Below are positions 50,844 through 60,970 of a DNA stretch of 64,000 nt, one piece after another. Positions within the stretch are counted from its first letter, which is position 1, and each line of letters starts with the position of its first letter. The stretch is from Bradyrhizobium diazoefficiens (GTDB lineage: Bacteria; Pseudomonadota; Alphaproteobacteria; Rhizobiales; Xanthobacteraceae), in NCBI RefSeq assembly GCF_016616885.1, contig NZ_CP067102.1, positions 2,570,501 to 2,634,500 on the forward strand, given 5' to 3'. The translations under genes were made by a program, and so were the position numbers. The notes below the pieces were generated by a model. It ran no database searches and was not told the DNA's origin. It saw nothing but the letters and a program-made list of their open reading frames with translations.

Positions 50844-52772
50844 TCAGGCGAGCTTGACCGTCTCGGTCTTGACGTCCTTGCCGAGCGCTTCGAACACCTT
50901 GGCGACGATGCCCTTGGCGTCGAGACCGGCGCGGGCGTACATCGCGTTCGGCGTGTCGTGATCCTGGAACACGTCGGGCAGGACCATCGTGCGGAACTTG
51001 AGCATGCCGGTGTCGAGCACGCCCTGATCGGTCAGGAACTGCGCGACATGCGAGCCGAAGCCGCCGATCGAGCCTTCTTCCACCGTGATCAGGACGTCGT
51101 GGTCGCGCGCGAGCTTGAGCACCAGCTCGGTGTCGAGCGGCTTCATGAAGCGCGCATCGGCGATCGAGGTCGAGAGGCCATGGGCGGCGAGCTCGTCGGC
51201 CGCCTTCTCGCATTCGGCCAGACGCGTGCCGAAGGAGAGCAGGGCGATCTTGCTGCCCTGGCGGATCATGCGGCCCTTGCCGATCTCGAGGGGAACGCCG
51301 ACGTCGGGCATCTCGATGCCGCGACCTTCGCCGCGCGGATAGCGCAGCGAGCTCGGACGGTCGTTGATCGCAACCTGGGTCGCCACCATGTGGACGAGCT
51401 CGGCTTCGTCGGCTGCCGCCATGATCACCATGTTCGGCAGACAGCCGAGATAGGCGTTGTCGAACGAGCCGGCATGCGTCGCACCGTCCGCGCCGACGAG
51501 GCCGGCGCGGTCGATGGCGAAGCGGACTGGCAGGCTCTGGATCGCGACGTCATGGACGATCTGATCGTAGCCGCGCTGCAGGAAGGTCGAGTAGATCGCG
51601 CAGAACGGCTTGTAGCCTTCGGTCGCAAGACCGGCGGCGAAGGTGACCGCGTGCTGCTCGGCGATGCCGACGTCGAAGGTGCGATCCGGGAACGCCTTGT
51701 TGAAGATGTCGACGCCGGTGCCCGACGGCATCGCCGCGGTGATGGCGACGATCTTGTCGTCCTTCTCGGCTTCCTTGACCAGGCTCTGGCCGAACACGTT
51801 CTGGTAGGCCGGCGCGTTCGGCTTGGCTTTCGCCTGGGTGCCGGTGGCGACGTCGAACTTGACGACGGCGTGGTACTTGTCGGCGGACGCTTCAGCCGGG
51901 CCGTAGCCTTTGCCCTTCTGCGTCACGACGTGGACCAGGATCGGGCCGGTCTCCATGTCGCGGACGTTCTTCAGCACGGGCAGGAGATGGTCGAGATTAT
52001 GGCCGTCGATCGGGCCGACGTAATAGAAGCCGAGCTCTTCGAACAGCGTGCCGCCGTCCATCATGAAGCCGCGGGAATATTCCTCGACGCGGTTGGCGCG
52101 GTTGGCGAGGATCTTCGGCAGGCGCTTGTTGATCTGTTTGGCCGCATCGCGCAGCGTGCGATAGGTCTTGCCGGAGTAGAGGCGCGAGAGATAGGCGCTC
52201 ATGGCGCCGACCGGCGGCGCAATCGACATGTCGTTGTCGTTGAGGATGACGATCAGGCGCGAGTTCATGGCGCCCGCGTTGTTCATGGCCTCGTAGGCCA
52301 TGCCCGCCGACATCGCGCCGTCACCGATCACTGCTATAACGTTGTTCTTGCCGCCAGCGAGGTCGCGCGCGACCGCCATGCCGAGACCGGCCGAGATCGA
52401 GGTCGAGGAATGCGCGGCGCCGAACGGATCGTAGTCGCTCTCGCTGCGCTTGGTGAAGCCGGACAGGCCGCCGCCGGTGCGCAGCGTGCGGATGCGGTCG
52501 CGGCGTCCGGTGAGGATCTTGTGCGGATAGGCCTGATGGCCGACGTCCCAGATCAGCCGATCGCGCGGCGTGTCGAACACGTAGTGGATCGCGGTGGTGA
52601 GCTCGACAACGCCGAGGCCCGCGCCGAAGTGACCGCCGGTCACCGAGACGGCATCGATGGTCTCCTGACGCAGCTCGTCGGCGACCTGGCGAACCTGTTC
52701 GACCTTGAGCTTGCGCAGGTCGTCCGGCGTCCGGATAGTGTCGAGAAGCGGCGTTTTACTGTATGCGTTCAC
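50844..52772 (-). CDS. dxs: 1-deoxy-D-xylulose-5-phosphate synthase
   Basis: About 642 residues. The start is taken as GTG 52772 ([20 protein letters not shown]) after TTGGAAAT; an ATG at 52829 is possible but adds a poorly conserved tail. Thiamine-diphosphate motif [20 protein letters not shown] with [38 protein letters not shown], and the transketolase C-half ([39 protein letters not shown]). It makes DXP from pyruvate and glyceraldehyde 3-phosphate for isoprenoids, thiamine and pyridoxal. A hairpin sits at 52793-52813 ahead of it. Confidence 0.94.
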   Translation of the reverse strand: MNAYSKTPLLDTIRTPDDLRKLKVEQVRQVADELRQETIDAVSVTGGHFGAGLGVVELTTAIHYVFDTPRDRLIWDVGHQAYPHKILTGRRDRIRTLRTGGGLSGFTKRSESDYDPFGAAHSSTSISAGLGMAVARDLAGGKNNVIAVIGDGAMSAGMAYEAMNNAGAMNSRLIVILNDNDMSIAPPVGAMSAYLSRLYSGKTYRTLRDAAKQINKRLPKILANRANRVEEYSRGFMMDGGTLFEELGFYYVGPIDGHNLDHLLPVLKNVRDMETGPILVHVVTQKGKGYGPAEASADKYHAVVKFDVATGTQAKAKPNAPAYQNVFGQSLVKEAEKDDKIVAITAAMPSGTGVDIFNKAFPDRTFDVGIAEQHAVTFAAGLATEGYKPFCAIYSTFLQRGYDQIVHDVAIQSLPVRFAIDRAGLVGADGATHAGSFDNAYLGCLPNMVIMAAADEAELVHMVATQVAINDRPSSLRYPRGEGRGIEMPDVGVPLEIGKGRMIRQGSKIALLSFGTRLAECEKAADELAAHGLSTSIADARFMKPLDTELVLKLARDHDVLITVEEGSIGGFGSHVAQFLTDQGVLDTGMLKFRTMVLPDVFQDHDTPNAMYARAGLDAKGIVAKVFEALGKDVKTETVKLA

Positions 52773-53361
52773 GGCGATTTCCAATTTGTCAGCACCGGAA
52801 GATTGTTCCGGTGCGCGATGGGTTTGCACAATGTCGGCGCAGCGCGAGTCCTTAAACCGTCGGAGCCACCTGCATGGGGCAAAGCCCCGTCTTCAAGCTT
52901 AGGTGAGCTTAAGTGCGCTCCGGTTCAGTCTCTGTGATCCCTGTCACGTAGATCGGCTTCGTCCGTCCCAGCCAATTTCATTAGCGATTTGAAGCGCTTG
53001 TCGTCGGAAATCGGTCCCCACGTCAAAGCTAACAAAAAGCCACACTCCGCGCAGCTTTACACCAAAGCTTGGGCCAAAGCCAACCCGCCCGACCGACTAC
53101 GGGTATGCAGGTGCAACCGGCGGGCTAATTTGGTTAATCTCGGCGCCGGAGGGGAGGTTCCAATTCTGCCCGGTTCCTTGGCAGGATTCTGGGCATAAGA
53201 ACAGCTATTTTGGCGTGATTCGCCGGGTCAAAACGCAGCGGCGAGGGAATTCGCCAATTCTGCTGCCCCGCCACCCGGTCCGCGAGCGGCGACAGCGGCG
53301 TGCGATCTTGAAAATTGCAGGTGGCCGATGCTTGAAACGGGCGGCTTTGGGGCGCCGTGCC
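52773..53361. other. 590-base gap between xseB and dxs
   Basis: No convincing gene on either strand. It holds the leader hairpin of dxs (52793-52813), mixed A/T-rich stretches (near 53040 and 53205) and short frames without binding sites. In related genomes xseB and dxs are neighbours, so this is mainly regulatory or decayed sequence. Confidence 0.5.
52793..52813 (-). promoter_or_regulatory. Leader hairpin before dxs
   Basis: Perfect 8-bp stem CACCGGAA/TTCCGGTG with a 5-base loop, ending 20 bases before the dxs start. Could stabilise the mRNA or take part in attenuation; no T-run follows. Confidence 0.4.
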
Positions 53362-53613
53362 TTACTGCACGTCGAGCGGTGCGGTGCCGGTGGCCTGGCC
53401 GCTGGCATCGGTGGTGATCTTGTCGACGCGCGCCTCGGCCTGACGCAACAGCTCCTCGCAGCGCCGCTTCAAGGCTTCGCCGCGCTCGTAGATCGTGACG
53501 GATTCCTCGAGCGGCACCTTGCCGTCCTCGAGCCGCTTCACGATCGTTTCGAGTTCCTCGATCGCGCGCTCGAAGGTGAGCCGGGAGATGTCGATTTGGG
53601 TATTTTCGGCCAT
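53362..53613 (-). CDS. xseB: Exodeoxyribonuclease VII small subunit
   Basis: 83 residues: QIDISRLTFERAIEELETIV, KRLEDGKVPLEESVTIYERG, EALKRRCEELLRQAEARVDK, the two-helix coiled coil of XseB. It binds the XseA nuclease subunit, which degrades single-stranded DNA; xseA is not in the window. 73 bases after the deacetylase gene. Confidence 0.93.
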   Translation of the reverse strand: MAENTQIDISRLTFERAIEELETIVKRLEDGKVPLEESVTIYERGEALKRRCEELLRQAEARVDKITTDASGQATGTAPLDVQ

Positions 53614-53686
53614 ATCCGTTTCCGATTGCCCGATTCGCTACTCGTGTAAAACAGCAGAGTTTTGCGGGCTTAATGTGGCGAGTGGG

Positions 53687-54616
53687 TCAAGCACCCATCA
53701 GGGCGCCGACATGCGCCGTAACAGATTCTTTCAGTCCTTGCAGGTCGTAGCCGCCTTCGAGCACAGAAACAACGCGGCCCTCTGCGGATTTGTCGGCTAG
53801 GTCCATCAGCTTGCGCGTGACCCAGGAATAGTCTTCCGCGCGCAAATTCAGCGAGGCCAGCGGATCGCGGTAATGCGCGTCGAAGCCCGCTGAGATGATG
53901 AGCAACTCGGGGCTGAATTTTTCGAGTTGCGGCAGGATCAAATTCTCGAACGCCGAGCGGAATTCGGGTCCGCCGTCTTCCGAGGCCAGCGGTGCGTTGA
54001 CGATGGTGTCGTGATCGCCGCGCTCGCCCTTGGCACCGGTGCCTGGAAACAGCGGCATTTGATGCGTCGAGCAATACATCACGGTCGGGTCCGACCAGAA
54101 GATGTCCTGGGTGCCGTTGCCGTGATGCACGTCGAAATCGACGATGGCGGCGCGCTTGATGCCGTATTTGCGCTGTGCATGGCGCGCGGCGATCGCGACA
54201 TTGTCGAAAAAGCAGAAGCCCATCGGCTTGCCGATCTCGGCGTGATGGCCGGGCGGGCGCACCGCGACGAAGGCGTTGCGATGCTCGCCGTTCATCACCG
54301 CTTCGGTCGCAGCCACCGCCCCGCCGACGCCGCGCATCACCGCTTCCCACGTGCCCGGGGACATCGACGTGTCGCCATCGATATAGACTTGGCCGCTGGT
54401 CGGCGCGATGTGGCGCAGCTCGGTGACGTAGTCCTCGTTGTGGCAGAGCGTCACGAGATCGAGATCGCCCTCCGGCGCGAGATCACGCGCCAGGAACTGG
54501 AAGCGCTCAACCGCAAGCGCTTCCTCCACCGCGCGCAGGCGGTCGGGTCTTTCAGGGTGTCCCGGCGGCGTGACGTGGTCGAGGCAGGCCTTGTGGGAAA
54601 GGAGAAGCGTGCTCAT
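53687..54616 (-). CDS. Histone-deacetylase-family protein
   Basis: 309 residues from ATG 54616, after GAGG. The class II-like HDAC fold is complete: CLDHVTPPGHPERPDRLRAV, VAVRPPGHHAEIGKPMGFCF, AAIVDFDVHHGNGTQDIFW (zinc ligands Asp/His), LLIISAGFDAHYRDPLASLN and VSVLEGGYDLQGLKESV (Tyr). Bacterial members hydrolyse acetyl groups from polyamines or small molecules (acetoin/acetylpolyamine amidohydrolases). Upstream of xseB. Confidence 0.88.
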   Translation of the reverse strand: MSTLLLSHKACLDHVTPPGHPERPDRLRAVEEALAVERFQFLARDLAPEGDLDLVTLCHNEDYVTELRHIAPTSGQVYIDGDTSMSPGTWEAVMRGVGGAVAATEAVMNGEHRNAFVAVRPPGHHAEIGKPMGFCFFDNVAIAARHAQRKYGIKRAAIVDFDVHHGNGTQDIFWSDPTVMYCSTHQMPLFPGTGAKGERGDHDTIVNAPLASEDGGPEFRSAFENLILPQLEKFSPELLIISAGFDAHYRDPLASLNLRAEDYSWVTRKLMDLADKSAEGRVVSVLEGGYDLQGLKESVTAHVGALMGA

Positions 54617-54751
54617 CAGGTCGGCCTCACTGGGAACGAACTCTCGGCGTCGCTTGACGCATCCGGCGCCAAAACGCAATGCAAAACCCAATCTAGGGGT
54701 TCCACCGCGAATGGCAAAGGGCTGTCCCGTTCCGCCCAGGTTTGATCCGGA

Positions 54752-56410
54752 TCAATTCACGCGCAGGATGCGAGTCGGCGGCAGCGGGCCGATCGGACCA
54801 TGCGCCCTGAAAAACGCAAACAGCGCATCGGCGTCATAGCCGCCATATTGCGGCGAAGCGCCCCGTTTCGCGACCGTGAAGCCGTCGCCGCCGACCGCCA
54901 GATAATCGTTGACGGTGACGCGGTAGCCGGTGGCCGGCTCGATCGGCTTGCCATTGAGCGTCATCTTGTCGACGATCACGCGCTCGCCGAACGGCTTTGA
55001 TGCATCCCAGCTGTAGCTGAACCCGATCGACACCTGGAGGATCCGCGGCCGCTTCGGATCGAGCCATTGCTGCTCCAGCATGTCCTTGAGCTGGCTGCCT
55101 GACAGCGTCATGGTGACGAGGCGGTTGCGGAATGGCTGGCTCGCGAACAGCTCGCCGTAAGACACCGCGCCGTTCTCTTTCGGGATGATGTCGGTGCGGA
55201 TGCCGCCAGGATTGGTGAGCGCGATGACAGCGCTGCCATCCTTGGCGTCTTTGGTGGCGGCAAGCTGTGCATCGGCGATGACGTCGCCGAGCGCGCTTTC
55301 GCCGGCGTCGTTCGGGACGCGCGACAGCGTCTGCATCACCGATCCGGCCGGCCGGTTGGCAATCGGCGCCGAGAGCTTGTCATAGGCGTCGATCAGCGCG
55401 GTCTGCTCGGGATCCTTGGCGAGCGAGGCGTTGGCGACGATAACGTTCTCGGCCCTGGCGCTGACGATGTCGCGTGTTGCCGGATCGAGCTTGAGGTCGA
55501 TCGCGGTGACCAGCGTGCCGTATTTGTCGCCGCTGGTCACCAGCCGGCCGTCGATCTGGCAGACATAGGCGCGATGTGTGTGGCCGCTGACAACGACGTC
55601 GACGGCGCGGTCGAATTTTTTCACGATGTCGACGATCGGGCCTGTGATTGCGGGGCACTCGTTGTAGTCGCCCGAGGGTTCGCCGCCCTGGTGGATCAGC
55701 ACCACGATCGCCTCGACACCCCGTGCCCTCAACTGCGGCACAAGCGCGTTCACCGTCTCGGCCTCGTCGCGGAATTCGAGCCCGGCAATGCCTGACGGAG
55801 AGACGATGCCGGCGGTCTCCTTCAACGTCAACCCGATGAAGGCGACCGGGATGCCTTCGAACTCCCGGATCTCGTATGGCGGCAACACGCTCTTGCCGGT
55901 CGCGGTCTCGATGGTGGAGGCCGCGAGATAGTGGAATTTCGCGCCGGTGAAGGGACGTGGTCCCTGACATCCATCTTCCGGATGGCAGCCGCCGTTCTGC
56001 ATCCTGAGCAGTTCGGTCTTGCCCTCGTCGAATTCATGGTTGCCGACTGAGGTAATCGCAAGCCCCATCATCGAAAGCGCTTCGACCGACGGCTCGTCGT
56101 GAAACATCGCCGACAAAAACGGGCTCGCCCCGATCAGGTCGCCGGCGGCAGCGAGGATGGTGTTCTTGTGTCCCTCGCGGAGCTGCTGCACCAGCGTCGC
56201 CATGTACTCGGCGCCGCCGGCGGCGACCATCACCTTCTTGTTCTTGTCCTCGGGGTCATTGATGCGGATGCCGCCCGGCGGCGGACGGAGATTGCCGTGG
56301 AAATCGTTGATCGCGAGAATACGCAGCTCGACGGGCGCCACGGTCTGGGCCGCGGCGGGCAGGGCGGCGAGCGCGAGGGCGAAGCTGGTCAGGCGGAGAA
56401 GATGTCGCAT
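54752..56410 (-). CDS. Periplasmic 5'-nucleotidase / metallophosphatase (UshA family)
   Basis: 552 residues. Signal peptide LLRLTSFALALAALPAAAQT. N-terminal metallophosphatase: ILAINDFHGNLRPPPGG, ILAAAGDLIGASPFLSAMF, TSVGNHEFDEGKTELLRMQN, VVVLIHQGG region, VVSGHTHRAYVCQIDGR (metal His). The C-terminal 5'-nucleotidase domain has TNPGGIRTDIIPKENGAVSY, GELFASQPFRNRLVTM and YLAVGGDGFTVAKRG. It removes phosphate from nucleotides outside the cytoplasm. Confidence 0.9.
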   Translation of the reverse strand: MRHLLRLTSFALALAALPAAAQTVAPVELRILAINDFHGNLRPPPGGIRINDPEDKNKKVMVAAGGAEYMATLVQQLREGHKNTILAAAGDLIGASPFLSAMFHDEPSVEALSMMGLAITSVGNHEFDEGKTELLRMQNGGCHPEDGCQGPRPFTGAKFHYLAASTIETATGKSVLPPYEIREFEGIPVAFIGLTLKETAGIVSPSGIAGLEFRDEAETVNALVPQLRARGVEAIVVLIHQGGEPSGDYNECPAITGPIVDIVKKFDRAVDVVVSGHTHRAYVCQIDGRLVTSGDKYGTLVTAIDLKLDPATRDIVSARAENVIVANASLAKDPEQTALIDAYDKLSAPIANRPAGSVMQTLSRVPNDAGESALGDVIADAQLAATKDAKDGSAVIALTNPGGIRTDIIPKENGAVSYGELFASQPFRNRLVTMTLSGSQLKDMLEQQWLDPKRPRILQVSIGFSYSWDASKPFGERVIVDKMTLNGKPIEPATGYRVTVNDYLAVGGDGFTVAKRGASPQYGGYDADALFAFFRAHGPIGPLPPTRILRVN

Positions 56411-56459
56411 GGAACAAGATTAGTCATTCCGCGCGAAGATTTCACGAAAGTTCTCTTGC

Positions 56460-57218
56460 CTACCGCTTCTTCCTGTTCGCAAACGCATTGAATGCGGCCG
56501 TCGCCTCGTCCGATTTCAGCCGCTCGCCGAACAGATGGGCTTCCCGGTCGATGCGGCGGGTGAGCTCTTCCGGCGGGGCACGCAGCAGTTTGCGCGAGGT
56601 TGCGACGGCTTCGGCCGGTAGCCGGCTGATCTCGCGCGCCACCTTGCGGGCCTCGACCTCGGTATGTCCCGGCGAGACCACGGTGTTGACGAAGCCTGCG
56701 GCGTGGGCCTCGGCGGCGGTAAAAGTGCGCCCCATCACCAGCATGGCGAAGGCGCGCTGATAGCCCATCGTGTGCGGCATCAAGAGGCTGGCGGCGCCGA
56801 CCGGCACGAGCCCGAGATGGATGTAGGGCGCTGAAAATGTCGCAGCATTCGAGGCAAGCACATAGTCGCAGTGGAACAGCATCACCGTGCCCATGCCGAT
56901 CGAGGCGCCGTCCACGGCCGCAATGATCGGTTTGGCGTTGAGGGTGAGCGAATAGAGAAATTTTGCGCCGTCCGACAATGTTTCCGGGCGCGAGGTGTCG
57001 GCGTGCATGAAGTCGTCGATGTCGTCGCCGGCCGTGAACACGCCGGAGCCGCCGGTGATGATCATGCAGCGGATATCGGGATTGTTCTGCGCGGTGTCGA
57101 TCGCGCGGCTCATCTCGCGATACATGTCCAGGGTGATCGCATTCTTCTTGCTCGGGCGGCGCAGGGTGATGACGCGCGTTCCACGGTCTTCGGTGACGAT
57201 GATATTGCCGTTCGGCAT
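56460..57218 (-). CDS. Enoyl-CoA hydratase/isomerase family protein
   Basis: 252 residues of crotonase fold: VITLRRPSKKNAITLDMYRE, the oxyanion-hole loop VFTAGDDIDDFMHADTSRPE and KPIIAAVDGASIGMGTVMLF then HCDYVLASNAATFSAPYIHL. The first catalytic Glu position (normally GA.IKE) reads GASIGMG-type, so it is a hydratase or isomerase of unclear specificity. Acts on acyl-CoA in the cytoplasm. Confidence 0.85.
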   Translation of the reverse strand: MPNGNIIVTEDRGTRVITLRRPSKKNAITLDMYREMSRAIDTAQNNPDIRCMIITGGSGVFTAGDDIDDFMHADTSRPETLSDGAKFLYSLTLNAKPIIAAVDGASIGMGTVMLFHCDYVLASNAATFSAPYIHLGLVPVGAASLLMPHTMGYQRAFAMLVMGRTFTAAEAHAAGFVNTVVSPGHTEVEARKVAREISRLPAEAVATSRKLLRAPPEELTRRIDREAHLFGERLKSDEATAAFNAFANRKKR

Positions 57219-57505
57219 GAGGACTCCCTGCGGCCGCCGCGGCGCCTGCCATCGGCGAGTCTTGCGAGACTGAGCCTACATGATCCGGCACGCGTGCCAA
57301 TCCTGCGGTTCAACCATTTCGGCGGTGACGCTCGTAAGCGGTTGCATCACACCCGTCCGATGATGGCGTTCGCCGGGAACCTCGCGGTAGGTGCATCACA
57401 CATCCTGCGGCGTTTTGCGCATTGCAACAATCAGCTACAATGTTTCATTTGAAAAACCGGTGGTTGTGCGTCACGATCAGCCGTCTCGTTCCATGAGGCC
57501 GATAC

Positions 57506-58735
57506 TTGATCGCCGCAACGGGTGCTGATGAATCCTCGCTTCACTACCGTGGCTGGCGCGTGGTGCTGGCCTGCTTCCTGATGGCCTTCTTCATGTTCGG
57601 CTTTGGCCTCTACGGCCAGGGCGTCTATCTCGCCGAGCTCCAGCGCGCCCATGGCTGGCCCGGTACGCTGGTGTCCGCGGCCAGCACATTCTCGTTCCTG
57701 CTGACCTCCGTCTTCGTCATCTTCACCGACGATCTGCTCGCCCGCATTGGGCTGCGGGGGCTGATCCTGTGCGGGCTGACGGCGCTTGGCGCATCGACCG
57801 CGCTGCTGGGACTGATGCAGGCGCCCTGGCAGCTCTATCTTGCCTATGCGCTGATGTCGGTCGGCTGGACCGGCATGGGCTCGGTGGTGATCGCGACGGT
57901 GCTGAACGCGTGGTTCGCGCGGCGCCGCGGGCTCGCGCTCAGCCTCGCCTTCAACGGCGCCACATTCGGCGGCATCATCCTCGTTCCGGTCTTGCTGGCG
58001 CTGAGCAGCAGCATCGGTTTCCGCTCAGCCATGCTGGCAGCCACCATCGTGATGGTCGTGCTGGTGCTGCCGGTGGTCGTCGTCTTCACCAGCTGGCCGG
58101 TCGACGCGTCGCCGAATGCCGCAGATGTCTCTGGCGGCAAGGTGGCGCGTCATTCGCGGAAGGAACTGCTCGCCAACGCGTCATTCTGGACCATGGTGCT
58201 GCCGATCGCGATCGCGTTGTTGGCGCAGATGGGATTCATCATCCACCAGGTGACGTTTCTCGAGCCGCTGATCGGCCGCGCCAGTGCAGGCCTCGCCGTC
58301 ACCATCATGGCGGCGATGGCGGTGGTCGGCCGGCTGTCGCTCGGCCTGTTCGTCGACCGGCTCGATCCGCGGCTTGCCTGCGCGGCGTCGATGACCAGCC
58401 AGGCGGCGGCGCTGCTTGTGCTCCTGCAAAGCCAAAGCCCGACCGTGCTGCTCATGTGCTGCGCCGTCTATGGCTTCTCGATCGGCAACATGATCACATT
58501 TCCGCCTTTGATCATCCAGCGCGAGATCGGCAGCGCGGCTTTCGCGGCCGCGATGGGGCTGGGGACGTCGATCAGCGGCATCGTCAGCGCCTTCGGCCCG
58601 GGCCTCATCGGCCTCGTGCGCAGCGTGAGCGGTGACTACACGATGGCATTTGCCATGTGCGTGGTGCTGGACGTCATCGCTGCCGGCATCGTGCTGTGGC
58701 GGCCAGGGAGAGGAGTGAAGACGGTGGCTTCGTAG
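57506..58735 (+). CDS. MFS transporter, monocarboxylate/oxalate (OxlT-like) type
   Basis: 409 residues from TTG 57506, 7 bases after GAGG. Twelve helices; first part YRGWRVVLACFLMAFFMFGF, loop VYLAELQRAHGWPGTLVSAA, and the motif RRRGLALSLAFNGATFGGII typical of OxlT/MCT families. The central cytoplasmic loop is Ser/Lys-rich. Exchanges organic acids across the inner membrane; substrate unknown. Repeat B copy 2 follows. Confidence 0.85.
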   Translation: MIAATGADESSLHYRGWRVVLACFLMAFFMFGFGLYGQGVYLAELQRAHGWPGTLVSAASTFSFLLTSVFVIFTDDLLARIGLRGLILCGLTALGASTALLGLMQAPWQLYLAYALMSVGWTGMGSVVIATVLNAWFARRRGLALSLAFNGATFGGIILVPVLLALSSSIGFRSAMLAATIVMVVLVLPVVVVFTSWPVDASPNAADVSGGKVARHSRKELLANASFWTMVLPIAIALLAQMGFIIHQVTFLEPLIGRASAGLAVTIMAAMAVVGRLSLGLFVDRLDPRLACAASMTSQAAALLVLLQSQSPTVLLMCCAVYGFSIGNMITFPPLIIQREIGSAAFAAAMGLGTSISGIVSAFGPGLIGLVRSVSGDYTMAFAMCVVLDVIAAGIVLWRPGRGVKTVAS

Positions 58736-58770
58736 GGCGGACGTATGGCACGCGCGTACTACATAATCGG

Positions 58771-58875
58771 TGTCATCGCCCGACTTGATCGGGCGATCGA
58801 GTACTCCGAGACCTCTGCGGTTCATTGAGAAGCCGCGGCATACTGGATTCCCCGCCTTCGCGGGGAATGACAGCG
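58771..58875 (+). repeat. Dispersed repeat B, copy 2
   Basis: GTGTCATCGCCCGACTTGAT with GGGCGATCGAGTACTCCGAG, then ACTGGATTCCCCGCCTTCGC and GGGGAATGAC. Same layout and direction as 22918-23040. It begins 36 bases behind the MFS stop and ends just before the convergent dehydrogenase stop. Confidence 0.7.
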
Positions 58876-58885
58876 AGGAGGGCGC

Positions 58886-60664
58886 TTACCCCAACAGCAC
58901 CGCATCCGCTGCTGCGACCGACTCCGCGCTTTCCGTCACCGTGCGCTCGAGCGCGCCGGCCTGTACGGTGATGTTCTCGGCGAAGAAGCGCGCGAGCGAG
59001 ACGTAGCGTGCGGCCTCGGCGCTGCCGTCGGCCTTGGCGGCGAGCGCCTCGGTGGCCAGCATGCAGCCGCCGAGCGTCGCGCCAAACTGCTGCAAATACG
59101 GCGTGGCGCCGGCGAGCGCCTCGTTCGGCGCTGACGTGACGCGGTCCAGCAGCCACTTGCTCGTTCGCGCCAGCGCCTCCAGCGCCTCGCGCAGTTTCAC
59201 GCCCGTAGTGCCGAAGGCTGGATCGTTCGAGGCTTCGACCTGCTTGACGGTGGCGGACAGCTCGTCGAGCAACGCCCACACCGACGCGCCGCCGTTGGCG
59301 GCGAGCTTGCGCGTGACGAGGTCGATCGCCTGGATGCCGTTGGTGCCCTCGTAGATCGCGGTGATGCGCGCATCGCGATAATGCTGCGCTGCGCCGGTCT
59401 CCTCGATGAAGCCCATGCCGCCATGCACCTGCACGCCGAGATAGGCGACCTCGTTGCCGATATCGGTGGAATAGCCCTTTGCCATCGGCGTCAGCAGCGC
59501 GGCGCGTGCGGCGGCATCGGCGCGCACCTTCGGGTCCTTGGCGCGCGTCGAGACGTCGATCGCGACAGCGGTCGCATAGCAGATGGTGCGCGCGGCCGCG
59601 GTCTGCGCCCGCATCCGCATCAGCATGCGCTTGACGTCGGGATGCACGAAGATCGCATCCGACCCGTCGCCCTTCTTGTCGATTGCGCGGCCCTGCCTGC
59701 GCTCCTGCGCATAGGCCAGCGCCTGCTGATAAGCGCGATCGGCAACGCCGACGCCCTCCAGGCCGACGCCGAGGCGGGCCTGGTTCATCATCGTGAACAT
59801 GCAGCGCATGCCCTGGTTCTCTTCGCCGATCAGGAAACCGATCGCGCCGCCATGGTCGCCCATGGTCATGGTGCAGGTCGGCGAAGCGTGCATGCCGAGC
59901 TTGTGCTCAACGCCGGAGGCAAAGATGTCGTTGCGCGCGCCGAGCGAGCCGTCGGCATTGACCATGAATTTCGGCACGAGGAAGAGCGAGATCCCCTTGG
60001 TGCCGGCCGGCGCATCCGGCAGCCGAGCCAGCACGAAATGCACGATGTTGTCGGTCATGTCGTGCTCGCCATAGGTGATGAAGATCTTCGTCCCCTTGAT
60101 GCGATAGGTGCCGTCCGCCTGCTTCTCGGCGCGGGTGCGCAGCGCGCCGACGTCGGAGCCGGCCTGTGGCTCGGTGAGCTGCATCGTGCCGGTCCATTCG
60201 CCGGAGACGAGCTTTTCGAGATAGATCGTCTTCAGCTCCTCGCTGCCATGCTCCTCCAGCGCCTCCATTGCGGAAGCCGTCAGCAGCGGACAGAGGCCGA
60301 AGGCGACGTTGGAGGCGCTCCAGATCTCGGTGCAGGCGGCGTTGATCGCCAGCGGCAGGCCCTGGCCGCCGAAATCCTGCGGCCCCGAAACCGCGTTCCA
60401 GCCCCCCTCGGTCCAGCGCTTGTAGGCATCCGGCCAGCCCGGTGCGGTCGTGACCTTGCCGTCGTCGAGCTTGATGCCGTGCTGGTCGCCGACCTTGTTG
60501 AGCGGCGCCAGCACGTCGGTCGCGAATTTGCCGGCCTCCTCCAGCACCGCGGACACGATGTCGCCGTCGAAATCGCCGTAATGGCCGGCTTCCACGGCGG
60601 CCTTGAGGCCGGCGCCGTGGTTGAGCGACAGCAGCATGTCAGAGATCGGCGCGCGGTAGGTCAT
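58886..60664 (-). CDS. Large acyl-CoA dehydrogenase (DmdC-like)
   Basis: 592 residues, longer than ordinary ACADs because of a C-terminal extension typical of the FadE/DmdC group. Core: GEWTGTMQLTEPQAGSDVGA, KIFITYGEHDMTDNIVHFVL, GVEHKLGMHASPTCTMTMGD, GIQVHGGMGF-like GVQVHGGMGFIEETGAAQHY, and the catalytic Glu in AIYEGTNGIQAIDLVTRKL. Oxidises an acyl-CoA (possibly 3-methylmercaptopropionyl-CoA or a medium/long chain) with FAD. Stands alone. Confidence 0.88.
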   Translation of the reverse strand: MTYRAPISDMLLSLNHGAGLKAAVEAGHYGDFDGDIVSAVLEEAGKFATDVLAPLNKVGDQHGIKLDDGKVTTAPGWPDAYKRWTEGGWNAVSGPQDFGGQGLPLAINAACTEIWSASNVAFGLCPLLTASAMEALEEHGSEELKTIYLEKLVSGEWTGTMQLTEPQAGSDVGALRTRAEKQADGTYRIKGTKIFITYGEHDMTDNIVHFVLARLPDAPAGTKGISLFLVPKFMVNADGSLGARNDIFASGVEHKLGMHASPTCTMTMGDHGGAIGFLIGEENQGMRCMFTMMNQARLGVGLEGVGVADRAYQQALAYAQERRQGRAIDKKGDGSDAIFVHPDVKRMLMRMRAQTAAARTICYATAVAIDVSTRAKDPKVRADAAARAALLTPMAKGYSTDIGNEVAYLGVQVHGGMGFIEETGAAQHYRDARITAIYEGTNGIQAIDLVTRKLAANGGASVWALLDELSATVKQVEASNDPAFGTTGVKLREALEALARTSKWLLDRVTSAPNEALAGATPYLQQFGATLGGCMLATEALAAKADGSAEAARYVSLARFFAENITVQAGALERTVTESAESVAAADAVLLG

Positions 60665-60806
60665 GGCTCACTCCCCGAGGACAGGTTTGGCGCCGTATTC
60701 CCATGAAACGCGGGAGGTCTCAATGGGCGGGAGGGACGAGGATCGGGCCTATAATAGTGTGTCGCCCGGCCGGCCTCCGGTCTGTGGTATTTTGCCCCTC
60801 CAGCGG

Positions 60807-60833
60807 TTGAAATGCCGCGCCGCTCCCTATAGA
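60807..60833 (+). promoter_or_regulatory. Candidate sigma-70 promoter of the tRNA gene
   Basis: TTGAAA (60807-60812), 15-base spacer, TATAGA (60828-60833), about 63 bases before the tRNA 5' end. Plausible, not proven. Confidence 0.35.
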
Positions 60834-60895
60834 CCGGCTGCGACCAAGGGGAATCTGCGGATGCCAGTTCTTCCACCGTTCCCTTCGTCGCCTGA

Positions 60896-60970
60896 TGGGG
60901 CGTAGCCAAGCGGTAAGGCAGCGGATTTTGATTCCGCCATTCGGAGGTTCGATCCCTCCCGCCCCAGCCA
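60896..60970 (+). tRNA. tRNA-Gln (anticodon TTG)
   Basis: 75 bases. Acceptor stem TGGGGCG (60896-60902) pairs with CGCCCCA (60960-60966), discriminator G, encoded CCA. D-arm AGCCAAGCGGTAAGGC, anticodon arm GCGGATTTTGATTCCGC with loop TTTTGAT giving anticodon TTG, and T-arm GGAGGTTCGATCCCTCC. All stems are intact. The defence genes follow it by 387 bases, and tRNA genes are common sites for island integration. Confidence 0.92.

Noticed and set aside
50754..52937. A 727-residue open frame on the plus strand
   Set aside because: It lies opposite dxs and arises from the high GC of that gene; composition and lack of any family show it is a shadow.
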